Shown: in pieces, positions 5,782-14,147 of the stretch | How positions within the stretch are numbered: the stretch's first letter is position 1 | Layout: every line of letters starts with the position of its first letter | Source: CAYXZQ01 sp964469935 | GTDB taxonomy: Archaea; Nanobdellota; Nanobdellia; Woesearchaeales; DSVV01 | Reading direction: 5' to 3' | DNA length: 31,942 nucleotides | Assembly (NCBI GenBank): GCA_964469935.1 | Contig: CAYXZQ010000017.1 | Span: 1-31,942 of the forward strand | Program-made: the position numbers and the translations under genes | The notes under the pieces: model-generated | Told to the model about the DNA's origin: nothing | Databases searched by the model: none | Seen by the model: only the letters and a program-made list of their open reading frames with translations

Positions 5782-6990
5782 ATGGTGGAAAAAGGCTTAA
5801 AGGGGTTCTTCGAGACATTCATATCCAAAGAGTCCCTCTTTAAGGAAAAGGAGGTGCTGCAGACCAGCTACACGCCAAAAGACATACTCCACAGGGACGA
5901 AGAGATAAAAAGCATAGCCCATATCATCGCCCCGGCCCTGAAGATGGAAAAGCCATCAAACATATTCCTGTATGGCAAGACAGGGACAGGCAAGACGACG
6001 ACTGCGCGCTATGTCGCCGAGCAGATGCTCAACGTATCAAGGGAAAAGGACATCAGCCTGAAGATCATATACCTTAACTGCAAGCTCAAGAGGATAGCGG
6101 ACACCGAGTACCGTCTCATAGCCCAGCTCATACAGGAATACGGAACCAAGGTCCCATCCACAGGCCTTCCGACAGACGACATATATAACATCTTCATAAA
6201 CCTGATAGAAAAGGACAAGCAGGTCCTCGTCCTCATTCTCGACGAGATAGACCAGCTCGTGAAGAAGGCAGGAGACGGGATTATTTACAACCTTACCAGG
6301 CTGAACTCTGACCTGAAGAATACCCAGATAAGCGTGGTGGGGATATCCAACGACCTCATGTTCATCGACAATATCGACCCGAGGGTCAAGTCGTCGCTGT
6401 CTGAGGAAGAAATCGTTTTTCCGCCATACAACGCTCTTCAGCTTCAGGACATCCTCAGGCGGAGGGCGAAAAGGGCATTTCGCGAAGGAGCATTATCCGG
6501 GGGTGTGATTGAGAAATGCGCTGCGTATGCGGCAAGAGAGCATGGCGATGCCAGAAGGGCGCTCGAGCTCCTGAGGGTCGCGGGCGAGATATCTGAAAGG
6601 GAAGACCAGAAGACCGTGGCTATAGCGCATATCGACAAGGCCGAGGAAAAGATAGAGAGGGACAGGGTCCAGGATATCGTAAGGACGCAGCCCAAGCAAC
6701 ATCAGCTGACCCTATACTCGATTTTCATACTTGACAAGAAACAGAGAGGCGTGTTCTATACAGGCGAAGTATACGATATATACAAAGACTACTGCGCCGG
6801 AGCAGGGGTCAGGCCCCTGACGCAGAGGAGGCTCTCAGACATCCTTGCAGAGCTCGACATGTTGGGGATAATAAACGCAAGGGTGATATCGAAAGGCAGA
6901 TTCGGAAGGACAAGGGAGATAAGCCTGTCACTTTCAAGCCACATAAAGCCTAATGTTAAGAAAATACTAGAGCAGGCACTCGGTGTTTGA
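5782..6990 (+). CDS. orc1: Orc1/Cdc6 replication initiator
   Basis: AAA+ initiator that binds origin recognition boxes and loads MCM helicase. Seen, numbered from this start: Walker A GKTGTGKT at 65-72, Walker B LILDEID with Asp154/Glu155, sensor-2 region GDARRALELLR, and a C-terminal winged helix (about 310-402) with LTQRRLSDILAELDMLGII. At 402 aa it is normal. The ATG at 5782 is chosen because the TATA box is 30 bases upstream and the sequence before it does not resemble Orc1. It heads a tight operon: DP1 begins within two bases of its stop, then DP2 and a ThiI-like gene follow. An ORB-like repeat overlaps its promoter, suggesting autoregulation. Confidence 0.95.
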   Translation: MVEKGLKGFFETFISKESLFKEKEVLQTSYTPKDILHRDEEIKSIAHIIAPALKMEKPSNIFLYGKTGTGKTTTARYVAEQMLNVSREKDISLKIIYLNCKLKRIADTEYRLIAQLIQEYGTKVPSTGLPTDDIYNIFINLIEKDKQVLVLILDEIDQLVKKAGDGIIYNLTRLNSDLKNTQISVVGISNDLMFIDNIDPRVKSSLSEEEIVFPPYNALQLQDILRRRAKRAFREGALSGGVIEKCAAYAAREHGDARRALELLRVAGEISEREDQKTVAIAHIDKAEEKIERDRVQDIVRTQPKQHQLTLYSIFILDKKQRGVFYTGEVYDIYKDYCAGAGVRPLTQRRLSDILAELDMLGIINARVISKGRFGRTREISLSLSSHIKPNVKKILEQALGV

Positions 6991-6992
6991 AG

Positions 6993-8570
6993 ATGGTTGA
7001 CAATGACACGAAGAAGGAGATAGTCAGGTCGATGCTTGAGAAAGGCTTTCTTGTCAGCGATGACCTATTTGCAGGTCATGAGGATGGGCAGGCCTTAAGC
7101 ACCCTGCTGAGCGAGAAGGCTCCGGCCCAGCTTGCGCTCCTCAACAATGATTCTGTTTCACTTCTCGGAAGAAAGATCACCGACATCAACTGGATGGATC
7201 TCGAGGCCGCAAGGGCCATTGCAGAAAGGGAGAATGACAACACCCATTACAGGAGATTCCTTGAGTGCGTGAAGGTTAATGACGACCCGGCGAAATGCAT
7301 GCCTGCAAAGGCAGCGAAGGGCCTCAGGGTGGTCTTCGACTACGAGGAGCCTGTCTCAAAGAAGGATGTCGGTGATTTTGTTGGCTATTACAACTCCAGG
7401 TTCAGGCAGGTCGAGGGCCTCCTCAGGAACAGGCAGGAGCTGTCAGGGTTGACGTCGATTGCGCGCATCCTGCAGAAGAGGGACAGGGAGAACGTGGCGT
7501 TGATAGGCATGGTGAGCGACAAGACGACAACATCCGGCGGGCATGTGATGCTCAAGCTCGAGGACAGGACAGGTGTGATAAGGGTGCTTGTGAACAGCTC
7601 CAAGCAGGAGCTCTTCTCGCTTGCAAAGGACACTGTCCTTGACGAGGTCGTGGGCATCACGGGCATGAGCGGGGACGGCATCGTCTTTTGTACCGGCATC
7701 CTCAATCCCGACATCCCGCTCAACAAGGAGCTTAAGAAATGCCCTGAGGAAGGGTATGCCATATTCCTCTCAGACCTCCATGTAGGCTCGGTGAATTTTC
7801 TTGAGGACAAGTTCACCAAATTCTTGCGCTGGCTGAGGGGAGAGGTTGGGACAATTGAGCATGCAGGGATAATAAAGAAGATAAAGTACATGTTCATCGC
7901 TGGCGACCTCGTGGACGGCGTGGGGATATACCCCAACCAGGAGCCCGAGCTCACGATAAAGGACGTGTATGAGCAGTATGAGGAATGTGCAAGATACCTG
8001 TCGATGATCCCTGATCATATACAGGTCATCATTTGCCCCGGCAACCATGACTCTACCAGGCTTTCGGAGCCCCAGCCAGCGTTTGACAGACAGTTCGCAG
8101 CGCCGCTTTTTGCACTGCCGAACCTTACGCTTGTCAGCAACCCAGGGATAGTAAACATCGCAGCGACAGACGGGTTTTCAGGGTTCGACGTGCTGATGTA
8201 CCATGGGTACAGTTTTGATTATTACATATCGAACGTCGATTCGATAAGGAACAACGGCGGGTACGACCGGGCTGACCTTGTCATGAAATTCCTCCTGCAG
8301 AGGAGGCACCTTGCGCCGAGCCATACGTCGACACTGTACGTCCCGGACAAGGACAAGGACACGCTGTTCATATCAAAGGTCCCGGACTTCCTTGTCTCGG
8401 GCCACATCCACAAGTCGTACGTTTCAGGATACAGGAACGTCTCGATGATATGCGGCTCATGCTGGCAGTCAACTACGTCGTTCCAGCGAAGGGTAGGCCA
8501 CAACCCTGAGCCCGCGTACGTGCCGCTTGTCAATCTGCAGACCAGGCAGACAAAGATCTTAAGGTTTTAG
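6993..8570 (+). CDS. polB: DNA polymerase D small subunit DP1 (proofreading exonuclease)
   Basis: Small subunit of the archaeal replicative polymerase D, carrying 3'-5' exonuclease activity. Seen, from this start: an OB-fold region at about 170-240, then the calcineurin-like phosphoesterase core with SDLH (Asp261, His263), GDLVDG (Asp305), GNHD (Asn351, His352, Asp353), YHGYS and GHIH (His471, His473). All metal ligands appear intact, so the nuclease should be active. The ATG at 6993 is used; a TTG two codons earlier overlaps the orc1 stop and is less likely. DP2 follows after one base. At 525 aa it is within the family range. Confidence 0.96.
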   Translation: MVDNDTKKEIVRSMLEKGFLVSDDLFAGHEDGQALSTLLSEKAPAQLALLNNDSVSLLGRKITDINWMDLEAARAIAERENDNTHYRRFLECVKVNDDPAKCMPAKAAKGLRVVFDYEEPVSKKDVGDFVGYYNSRFRQVEGLLRNRQELSGLTSIARILQKRDRENVALIGMVSDKTTTSGGHVMLKLEDRTGVIRVLVNSSKQELFSLAKDTVLDEVVGITGMSGDGIVFCTGILNPDIPLNKELKKCPEEGYAIFLSDLHVGSVNFLEDKFTKFLRWLRGEVGTIEHAGIIKKIKYMFIAGDLVDGVGIYPNQEPELTIKDVYEQYEECARYLSMIPDHIQVIICPGNHDSTRLSEPQPAFDRQFAAPLFALPNLTLVSNPGIVNIAATDGFSGFDVLMYHGYSFDYYISNVDSIRNNGGYDRADLVMKFLLQRRHLAPSHTSTLYVPDKDKDTLFISKVPDFLVSGHIHKSYVSGYRNVSMICGSCWQSTTSFQRRVGHNPEPAYVPLVNLQTRQTKILRF

Positions 8571-8571
8571 C

Positions 8572-11500
8572 ATGATAGCTTCAGAACAGATGCAGAAATA
8601 TTTCGATTCCATAGAAACCGGCGTGGACGAATGCTACAAAATCGCAAGCAAGGCCAGGAAAAAGGGATATGACCCTGAGAAATTTGTTGACGTGAGGCTT
8701 GCAAAGAACATGGCTGAGCGCGTCGAGGGGTTGATGAGCTCTGTCGCGCCGAACCTCGCGGAAACAGGTTTTAAGAAGAGGATAATAGAGCTTGAGAAGG
8801 AATACAACCTGCTTGACTGGAGGGTGGCCCTCAAGATCGCCGAAGAGGTAGCAAAGCAAAAATTCTGCAAATTCGAAACAAAGAGAGAGGCAATCGAGGC
8901 AGGCATCAGGGCGGGGTTCACCTATCACACAGGAGGCATAGTCTCTGCTCCGCTTGAAGGTTTTGTGGAGCTCAGGATAAAGAAGACAAAGAAAGGCAGG
9001 GAGTACCTGGTCCCGGTCTACGCAGGCCCGATAAGGGGAGCAGGCGGAACAGCAGCTGCGTTCTCGCTCCTGTTGACAGATTACATGCGCGTCATTATGG
9101 GCTATGCCAAATACGACCCTGATGATGATGAGATAAACAGGTTCAAGACCGAGATTGACGACTACAACAGCAGGGTGACCAATCTCCAGTACAGGCCTTC
9201 GGACGATGAGATTGGCTATCTTGTCAGGAACCTTCCAGTGGAAGTGGACGGCGAGCCGACAGAGATATTCGAGGTGTCGAACTACAAGGACCTGCCAAGG
9301 GTCAATACCAACAGGATAAGGGGTGGGTTATGCCTCGTGCTGGCAGAAGGCCTTTCACAGAAAGCGCCGAAGCTTTGGAAGAGGCTTTCTGTGTGGGGCA
9401 AGGATTTCGGGCTTGACTGGGGTTTCCTTGAAGATTTCCTGTTGCTTCAGAAACGTAAGAAATCCAAGGACAAGGGGCTTGAGCAGAAAGACAAGCTGGC
9501 ACCTAATTTCACTTTCATCGACGATCTCGTGGCAGGGAGGCCGGTACTCACGCATCCGATGGCGCGGGGCGGGTTCAGGCTCAGGTACGGGAGGTCGAGG
9601 TTTTCAGGTTTTTCTGCAGCGGGGATTAATCCTGCGACGATGGTACTTCTCGACAATTTCATCGCTACTGGGACCCAACTCAAGATGGAAAGGCCCGGCA
9701 AGGCAGCGTCAATAACACCCTGCGACACAATAGACGGGCCGACAGTGATTACTGAAGACGGGTCGGTTGTAAGGATTAAGACCTCGAGAGAGGCGAAATT
9801 ATACAAGGAGAGGGTCAAGGAGATAATCTTTCTCGGCGACATCCTGTTCAACTATGGGGATTTTTCAGAGAACGGCCATGTACTGGTGCCTGCGGGCTAC
9901 AACGAGGACTGGTGGCTCAGGCACCTGGAGAAAGCTTCATCCGATATGTTCGGCTCTGTCGATGCAGGGAAGATATCGAAACTGACAGGTGTGGGCAGAG
10001 ATATCATTGAAGGGGTCCTGGAAGCCCCTTTCAGGAAGGGGATATCCGCATCCCATGCGTTCAGGATATCAGAGAAAACAGGCATACCGCTGCATCCTGA
10101 ATATACGTACTATTGGAGCCACATCCAGAACGATGAGCTTGCCGGGCTAGTGCGATGGTTGAGCAAAGGGAAGGTTTACCGGGAAGGGAGCAGGGTGACC
10201 AAGACGGTCCTTGAGCTTGAGCAGCACGCAAAGAGGACTCTCGAGAAGATAGGTGTCCCGCACAGCGTGGCAAGCAACGAGTTCGTGGTCCTTGATGAAG
10301 AGCATTCGCAAGGCATGCTTGCCTCTCTCGGGCTTCTGGTTACACCCGCCGGCGAACCGGTAAAGAAGATTGATGAGGGCAGGAGCGTCCTGGAGAACGT
10401 GAATGCTCTGTCAGGGCTAAAGGTCATGGACAGGTCAGGGACATTCGTCGGCGCGAGGATGGGCCGGCCAGAGAAGGCCAAGATGAGGAAGATGACAGGC
10501 AGCCCGCAGGTGCTTTTCCCGATAGGCGACGAAGGCGGGAGGCTCAGGAGCTTCCAGGCCGCAATCGAAGCAGGCAAGGTGACAGCCGACCTCCCCATGT
10601 ACAGATGCCCCAAATGCAGCAAGGACACGATTTTTCCTGTTTGTGAAAACTGCGGCGGTACGACTGACAGGCTGTATCTCTGCCCGAAGTGCGGCCTGAG
10701 CAAGGATGCAAGTTGCGCTCACGGCCAGGGCACCGCCTATTCGAGACAGGAGATAGACATCGGGCATTATTTCCAGAAGGCCCTCGACAAGCTCGGCGAC
10801 AAGGTATACCCCGACCTGATCAAAGGGGTCAGGGGTACGATGAACAGGGATCACACACCTGAGCACATGATAAAAGGCATCCTGCGAGCAAAACACGAGG
10901 TTTTCGTCAACAAGGACGGGACAGTCCGGTTTGACATGAGCGAGCTTCCTGTCACGCATTTCAAGCCGAAGGAGATACACACTCCTGTCGAAAAACTGAA
11001 GGAGCTTGGCTACACCCACGATATCAAAGGCCAGCCCCTCAAAAATGAGGAGCAGATTGTAGAGATCATGCCACAGGACCTTATACTCCCTGCAGCCACG
11101 GACGCGCTTGATGAGCAGGCAGGCTCTGTGCTCTTGAAAGTCGCGAATTTTGTGGATGAACTCCTGGTGAAATTATACGGGCTTGAGCCTTTCTACAATG
11201 CAAGAACCAGGGATGACATGGTCGGCCAGTATGTCATAGGCCTTGCTCCGCACATATCCGCAGGCACTGTCGGCAGGATAATTGGATTCTCCAACACCCA
11301 GGGGCTGTTTGCCCACCCTCTGTTCCATGCCGCCCTCAGGCGTGACTGCGACGGCGACGAGGGGTGCGTGATACTTCTCATGGACGGGTTATTGAATTTC
11401 TCAAGGCAGTTTTTGCCTGACTCCAGGGGTGCAAAGACCATGGACGCTCCGCTTGTGATGACATCGAAGCTCAACCCAGCCGAGGTCGATGACCAGGTCC

Positions 11501-12096
11501 ACGGACTTGATATCGTCTGGGAATATCCACTGGAGCTCTACACCGCAGGCAATGCGATGAAGAACCCATGGGAAGTGAAGATCAGGCAGCTCAAGCACAC
11601 TCTCGGGACAGAGAAGCAGTTCGAGAAGATGGGGTTCACCCATGACGTGTCGAACATCAACTCAGGGGTCAATTTCTCAGCTTACAAGTCGCTGCCGTCC
11701 ATGCAGGAGAAGCTCATGGGCCAGATGGCGATCGCCGAGAGGATACGGGCAGTAAATGAGTCAGATGTCGCAAGGCTTGTCATCGAGAAGCACCTCTTGC
11801 GTGACACCAAAGGCAACCTCAGGAAATTCTCGACGCAGCAGTTCCGGTGCGTAAAGTGCAACGAGAAGTTCAGAAGGCCGCCGCTGGCAGGGAAATGCGG
11901 CTGCGGAGGGAGGATAATATTCACGGTATCGCACGGTTCTGTGATCAAATACCTAGAGCCGACAATCAGCCTTGCGAACAAGTACGAGGTGCCTGTGTAC
12001 CTTAAGCAGACCCTCGACCTGCTGCAGCTCAGGATAGACAGCGTCTTCGGGAGGGAGAAGGAGAAGCAGGAAGGGCTCGGGAAGTGGTTCGGGTAA
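8572..12096 (+). CDS. polC: DNA polymerase D large catalytic subunit DP2
   Basis: Catalytic subunit of the archaeal family D DNA polymerase, with a two-barrel fold like multisubunit RNA polymerase. Seen: N-terminal helical region, AGPIRGAGGTAAA block near 150, HPMARGGFRLRYGRSR block, zinc-binding CPKC (679-682) with CENC and CPKC following, and the catalytic RRDCDGDEG with Asp925, Asp927 and Asp929. It is followed by RQFLPDSRGAKTMDAPLV and a C-terminal zinc module CVKC (1093-1096)...CGCGG. The 1174 aa are continuous through the catalytic motif, where many euryarchaeal DP2 genes carry inteins; none is present. One base separates it from both DP1 and the next gene. Confidence 0.97.
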   Translation: MIASEQMQKYFDSIETGVDECYKIASKARKKGYDPEKFVDVRLAKNMAERVEGLMSSVAPNLAETGFKKRIIELEKEYNLLDWRVALKIAEEVAKQKFCKFETKREAIEAGIRAGFTYHTGGIVSAPLEGFVELRIKKTKKGREYLVPVYAGPIRGAGGTAAAFSLLLTDYMRVIMGYAKYDPDDDEINRFKTEIDDYNSRVTNLQYRPSDDEIGYLVRNLPVEVDGEPTEIFEVSNYKDLPRVNTNRIRGGLCLVLAEGLSQKAPKLWKRLSVWGKDFGLDWGFLEDFLLLQKRKKSKDKGLEQKDKLAPNFTFIDDLVAGRPVLTHPMARGGFRLRYGRSRFSGFSAAGINPATMVLLDNFIATGTQLKMERPGKAASITPCDTIDGPTVITEDGSVVRIKTSREAKLYKERVKEIIFLGDILFNYGDFSENGHVLVPAGYNEDWWLRHLEKASSDMFGSVDAGKISKLTGVGRDIIEGVLEAPFRKGISASHAFRISEKTGIPLHPEYTYYWSHIQNDELAGLVRWLSKGKVYREGSRVTKTVLELEQHAKRTLEKIGVPHSVASNEFVVLDEEHSQGMLASLGLLVTPAGEPVKKIDEGRSVLENVNALSGLKVMDRSGTFVGARMGRPEKAKMRKMTGSPQVLFPIGDEGGRLRSFQAAIEAGKVTADLPMYRCPKCSKDTIFPVCENCGGTTDRLYLCPKCGLSKDASCAHGQGTAYSRQEIDIGHYFQKALDKLGDKVYPDLIKGVRGTMNRDHTPEHMIKGILRAKHEVFVNKDGTVRFDMSELPVTHFKPKEIHTPVEKLKELGYTHDIKGQPLKNEEQIVEIMPQDLILPAATDALDEQAGSVLLKVANFVDELLVKLYGLEPFYNARTRDDMVGQYVIGLAPHISAGTVGRIIGFSNTQGLFAHPLFHAALRRDCDGDEGCVILLMDGLLNFSRQFLPDSRGAKTMDAPLVMTSKLNPAEVDDQVHGLDIVWEYPLELYTAGNAMKNPWEVKIRQLKHTLGTEKQFEKMGFTHDVSNINSGVNFSAYKSLPSMQEKLMGQMAIAERIRAVNESDVARLVIEKHLLRDTKGNLRKFSTQQFRCVKCNEKFRRPPLAGKCGCGGRIIFTVSHGSVIKYLEPTISLANKYEVPVYLKQTLDLLQLRIDSVFGREKEKQEGLGKWFG

Positions 12097-12097
12097 C

Positions 12098-12937
12098 ATG
12101 CATGACACAATACTGGTGCGTTACGGCGAGATCGCCCTCAAAGGGAAGAACAGGACAGACTTTGAGAAGAAGCTTGTCGCAAACATCCGCAGCTGCCTCA
12201 AGAAGAATAATGTCTGCTTTAGGAATATTCTGAGGAAGAGAGGCAGGATTTTGATAGAGACCGGCGACAGCTGCAGGGAGCTCTCGCGCGTGTTCGGGAT
12301 TGTCTCCTTCAGCCACGCGAAGAAGACAGGCACCGACCCGGAGAGCATCAAGAAAGCGATATATTCAATTTTATCCGGGAAGAAGTTCAGGACGTTCAGG
12401 GTATCAAGCAACCGCGCTGACAAGTCGACAGGCATGAATTCCCAGGAGATGAACGTGCATTTCGGAAGCTACATTGCCGAGACTTTCAGAAAAAAAGTGT
12501 CTCTGAAGGATTTTGACGTGGATGTCGGCATTGAGATAATAGACGGCAGCGTATATGTTTTCATTGACAGTATCGAGGGGCCAAAGGGCCTGCCATGCGG
12601 GGTAAACGGCATAGCAATCGCCCTCATAAAGGACAGGAAATCGCTTCTTGCAACATGGCTCATGATGAGAAGAGGACTGAGGGTGATACCTGTCGGGACC
12701 AAGGCAGCTGACATCTCCCTGCTGCAAAGATACAACTACGGCTCCAGGGAACTGGAGTTCTTGCGCTTAAATGACCTGTCTGAATTAAATGCCATTGCAG
12801 AAAAAAGGGAAATTTTCACCCTGGTAACAGGCGATACTCTGAAAGACATAAATGATTACCCTTCCGGCCTGCTTGTCCTTCGGCCTCTTGTCGGGTTTAG
12901 CATACGTGCGATCGAAGGGAGACTGAAAAATATATAA
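12098..12937 (+). CDS. ThiI-like THUMP protein with degenerate PP-loop
   Basis: Resembles ThiI, the tRNA 4-thiouridine synthase, but probably lacks its chemistry. Seen: N-terminal ILVRYGEIALKGKNR (6-19), THUMP domain to about 160, then GxxGLPxGxxG (161-171) as in ThiI. Where ThiI has SGGxDS, this protein reads LIKDRKS (176-182). The following TWLMMRRGLRVIPV and the later VTGDTL...LVLRPLVG still match the ThiI PP-loop domain, so homology is clear while the ATP-pyrophosphatase motif is gone. It ends at 279 aa, about a hundred residues shorter than usual. It may be a tRNA-binding remnant or adaptor. It follows DP2 by one base and precedes a sulfur-carrier-like gene. Confidence 0.8.
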   Translation: MHDTILVRYGEIALKGKNRTDFEKKLVANIRSCLKKNNVCFRNILRKRGRILIETGDSCRELSRVFGIVSFSHAKKTGTDPESIKKAIYSILSGKKFRTFRVSSNRADKSTGMNSQEMNVHFGSYIAETFRKKVSLKDFDVDVGIEIIDGSVYVFIDSIEGPKGLPCGVNGIAIALIKDRKSLLATWLMMRRGLRVIPVGTKAADISLLQRYNYGSRELEFLRLNDLSELNAIAEKREIFTLVTGDTLKDINDYPSGLLVLRPLVGFSIRAIEGRLKNI

Positions 12938-12938
12938 A
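12931..12938 (+). promoter_or_regulatory. TATA box for the ubiquitin-like gene
   Basis: TATATAAA begins 31 bases before the ATG at 12962 and contains the TAA stop of the ThiI-like gene. It argues against the ATG at 12938, which lies inside the box itself. Confidence 0.6.
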
Positions 12939-12961
12939 TGCCGGAAGTTTATCCTCAACCG

Positions 12962-13156
12962 ATGAAAATCTACATCCAGAAATCCCAGGAAAGGAAGAAC
13001 ATCCGTTTTTCAGGTCCGGCAAGGTCTCTGTTGACCAAATTGAAAATCAACCCCGAGACAGTCATTGTCACGGCAAACGGCGCTCTGGTCACTGATGAGG
13101 CCGTCCTGAAGGATTCTGATGATGTCGAAGTCCTGCAGGTCGTGTCAGGAGGATAG
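12962..13156 (+). CDS. MoaD/ThiS/SAMP-like ubiquitin-fold sulfur carrier (64 aa)
   Basis: Small beta-grasp protein ending in Gly-Gly, the form that is adenylated by an E1-like enzyme and carries sulfur (ThiS, MoaD, Urm1) or is conjugated to proteins (SAMPs). Seen: MKIYIQ strand, LLTKLKINPETVIVTANGALVTDE in the ThiS-like pattern, VEVLQVVSGG at the end. The C-terminus is exactly the diglycine. The start at 12962 is set by the TATA box at -31. Placed directly after a ThiI-like protein, a role as sulfur donor for tRNA thiolation is the simplest guess; no E1-like gene is seen nearby. Confidence 0.8.
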   Translation: MKIYIQKSQERKNIRFSGPARSLLTKLKINPETVIVTANGALVTDEAVLKDSDDVEVLQVVSGG

Positions 13157-13186
13157 CTTAAAACATCCTGCCGCCCCACCAAAAAG

Positions 13187-13194
13187 TATATAAA
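13187..13194 (+). promoter_or_regulatory. TATA box for scpB
   Basis: TATATAAA begins 30 bases before the ATG at 13217, indicating a separate leaderless promoter for scpB and the zinc-ribbon gene. Confidence 0.6.
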
Positions 13195-13216
13195 CAATTC
13201 TAGAAACAACGGAACC

Positions 13217-13993
13217 ATGGAAGAGGACCTTTTGAGGAGCATCGAGGCGATACTGTTCTCATGCGGCAGGAAGATCGGGCTGGACGAACTGGGCAAGCTT
13301 GTGAAAGTAGGCTCGCCCGGGCCTTTGAAATCAGCACTGAAGAAGCTGCAGAAGGAATACGATGACAGGGGCTCTCCCATGATGATATCAGAGGACGGCG
13401 ACGGCTGGAAGATGAGCGTGAGAGAGAAATATCTCAGGACAGTCAGGAAGATAACGCCTTACATGGAATTCTCAAAGACACTAATGGAGACTCTTGCAGT
13501 GGTCGCCTGGAAGCAGCCCATTGTCCAGAGCGATGTAATAAGGATAAGGACCAACAAGGCATACGACCATATCGCAGAGCTTGAAAAGATGGGTTTTCTG
13601 TCAAAGGAGAGGCACGGCAGGTCATACCTGCTCAAGCTCAGCCAGAAATTCTACGACTATTTCGACCTTCGGGACGACGTGGATGTCAGGAACCTCTTCA
13701 AGCACGTAAAGGACATCGAACCCGAGGAACAGAAGAAGGTTGTTGAATATGAGAAAGAAAAAGAACCTGGGGGTGTTGTTCCAGAGAAAAAAGACGATGC
13801 TGCAATTCCCAAAGACTCTCAGATCGAGAAAAAGCCCGCCGATGTTGAGGGGGGCCTAGAGAAGGCAGAAAGGGCGGCAGATGAAAGAGAGGTGCTTGAG
13901 GTCGACGACATGATAACCGGCGAGAAGGACCGGGGCGAGCAGAAAGAAGCCGACATTGAAGAGCAGAAGGAAAAAGATGGCAAAAGCAGCTGA
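13217..13993 (+). CDS. scpB: Segregation and condensation protein ScpB
   Basis: Winged-helix partner of kleisin ScpA in the SMC chromosome-organising complex. Seen: LLRSIEAILFSCGRKIGLDEL as first winged helix, then LMETLAVVAWKQPIVQSDVIRIR and the second winged helix with LEKMGFLSKERHGRSYLL, both typical of ScpB (about residues 1-165). Residues 170-258 are a low-complexity Glu/Lys/Asp-rich tail not found in standard ScpB. No scpA or smc is visible in the window. Its last 17 bases overlap a small zinc-ribbon gene. Own TATA box at -30. Confidence 0.9.
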   Translation: MEEDLLRSIEAILFSCGRKIGLDELGKLVKVGSPGPLKSALKKLQKEYDDRGSPMMISEDGDGWKMSVREKYLRTVRKITPYMEFSKTLMETLAVVAWKQPIVQSDVIRIRTNKAYDHIAELEKMGFLSKERHGRSYLLKLSQKFYDYFDLRDDVDVRNLFKHVKDIEPEEQKKVVEYEKEKEPGGVVPEKKDDAAIPKDSQIEKKPADVEGGLEKAERAADEREVLEVDDMITGEKDRGEQKEADIEEQKEKDGKSS

Positions 13994-14147
13994 GATGTTC
14001 CTTCTGAGATGCCCGAAGTGCAGAAACAAGATGAATTATCAGCCCAGGGAAAAGATGTGGTCGTCGAATAGAAAGATGTGCGTCTACTGCGGGAGGAGCT
14101 TCAAGACATCGGATAACATCGTCAGGAAAAATACCTCATCTCATTGA
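13977..14147 (+). CDS. Small zinc-ribbon protein (56 aa)
   Basis: Unrecognised zinc-ribbon protein, perhaps nucleic-acid binding. Seen: CPKC (12-15) and CVYCG (35-39) separated by about 20 residues, with many Lys and Arg, then RSFKT, which looks like a short treble-clef or rubredoxin-like knuckle. The ATG at 13977 is preferred over one at 13956 because the protein starts just before the first knuckle and the shorter overlap with scpB is more usual. It overlaps scpB by 17 bases and the convergent phospholipase-like gene by 26 bases. Confidence 0.65.
   Translation: MAKAAEMFLLRCPKCRNKMNYQPREKMWSSNRKMCVYCGRSFKTSDNIVRKNTSSH

Noticed and set aside
11340..11370. Checked DP2 for an intein at the catalytic DCDGD site
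   Set aside because: The motif is uninterrupted and the frame continues directly; no intein present.
12938..12961. Ubiquitin-like protein starting at 12938
   Set aside because: The ATG overlaps the TATA box; the extra eight residues do not belong to the beta-grasp fold.
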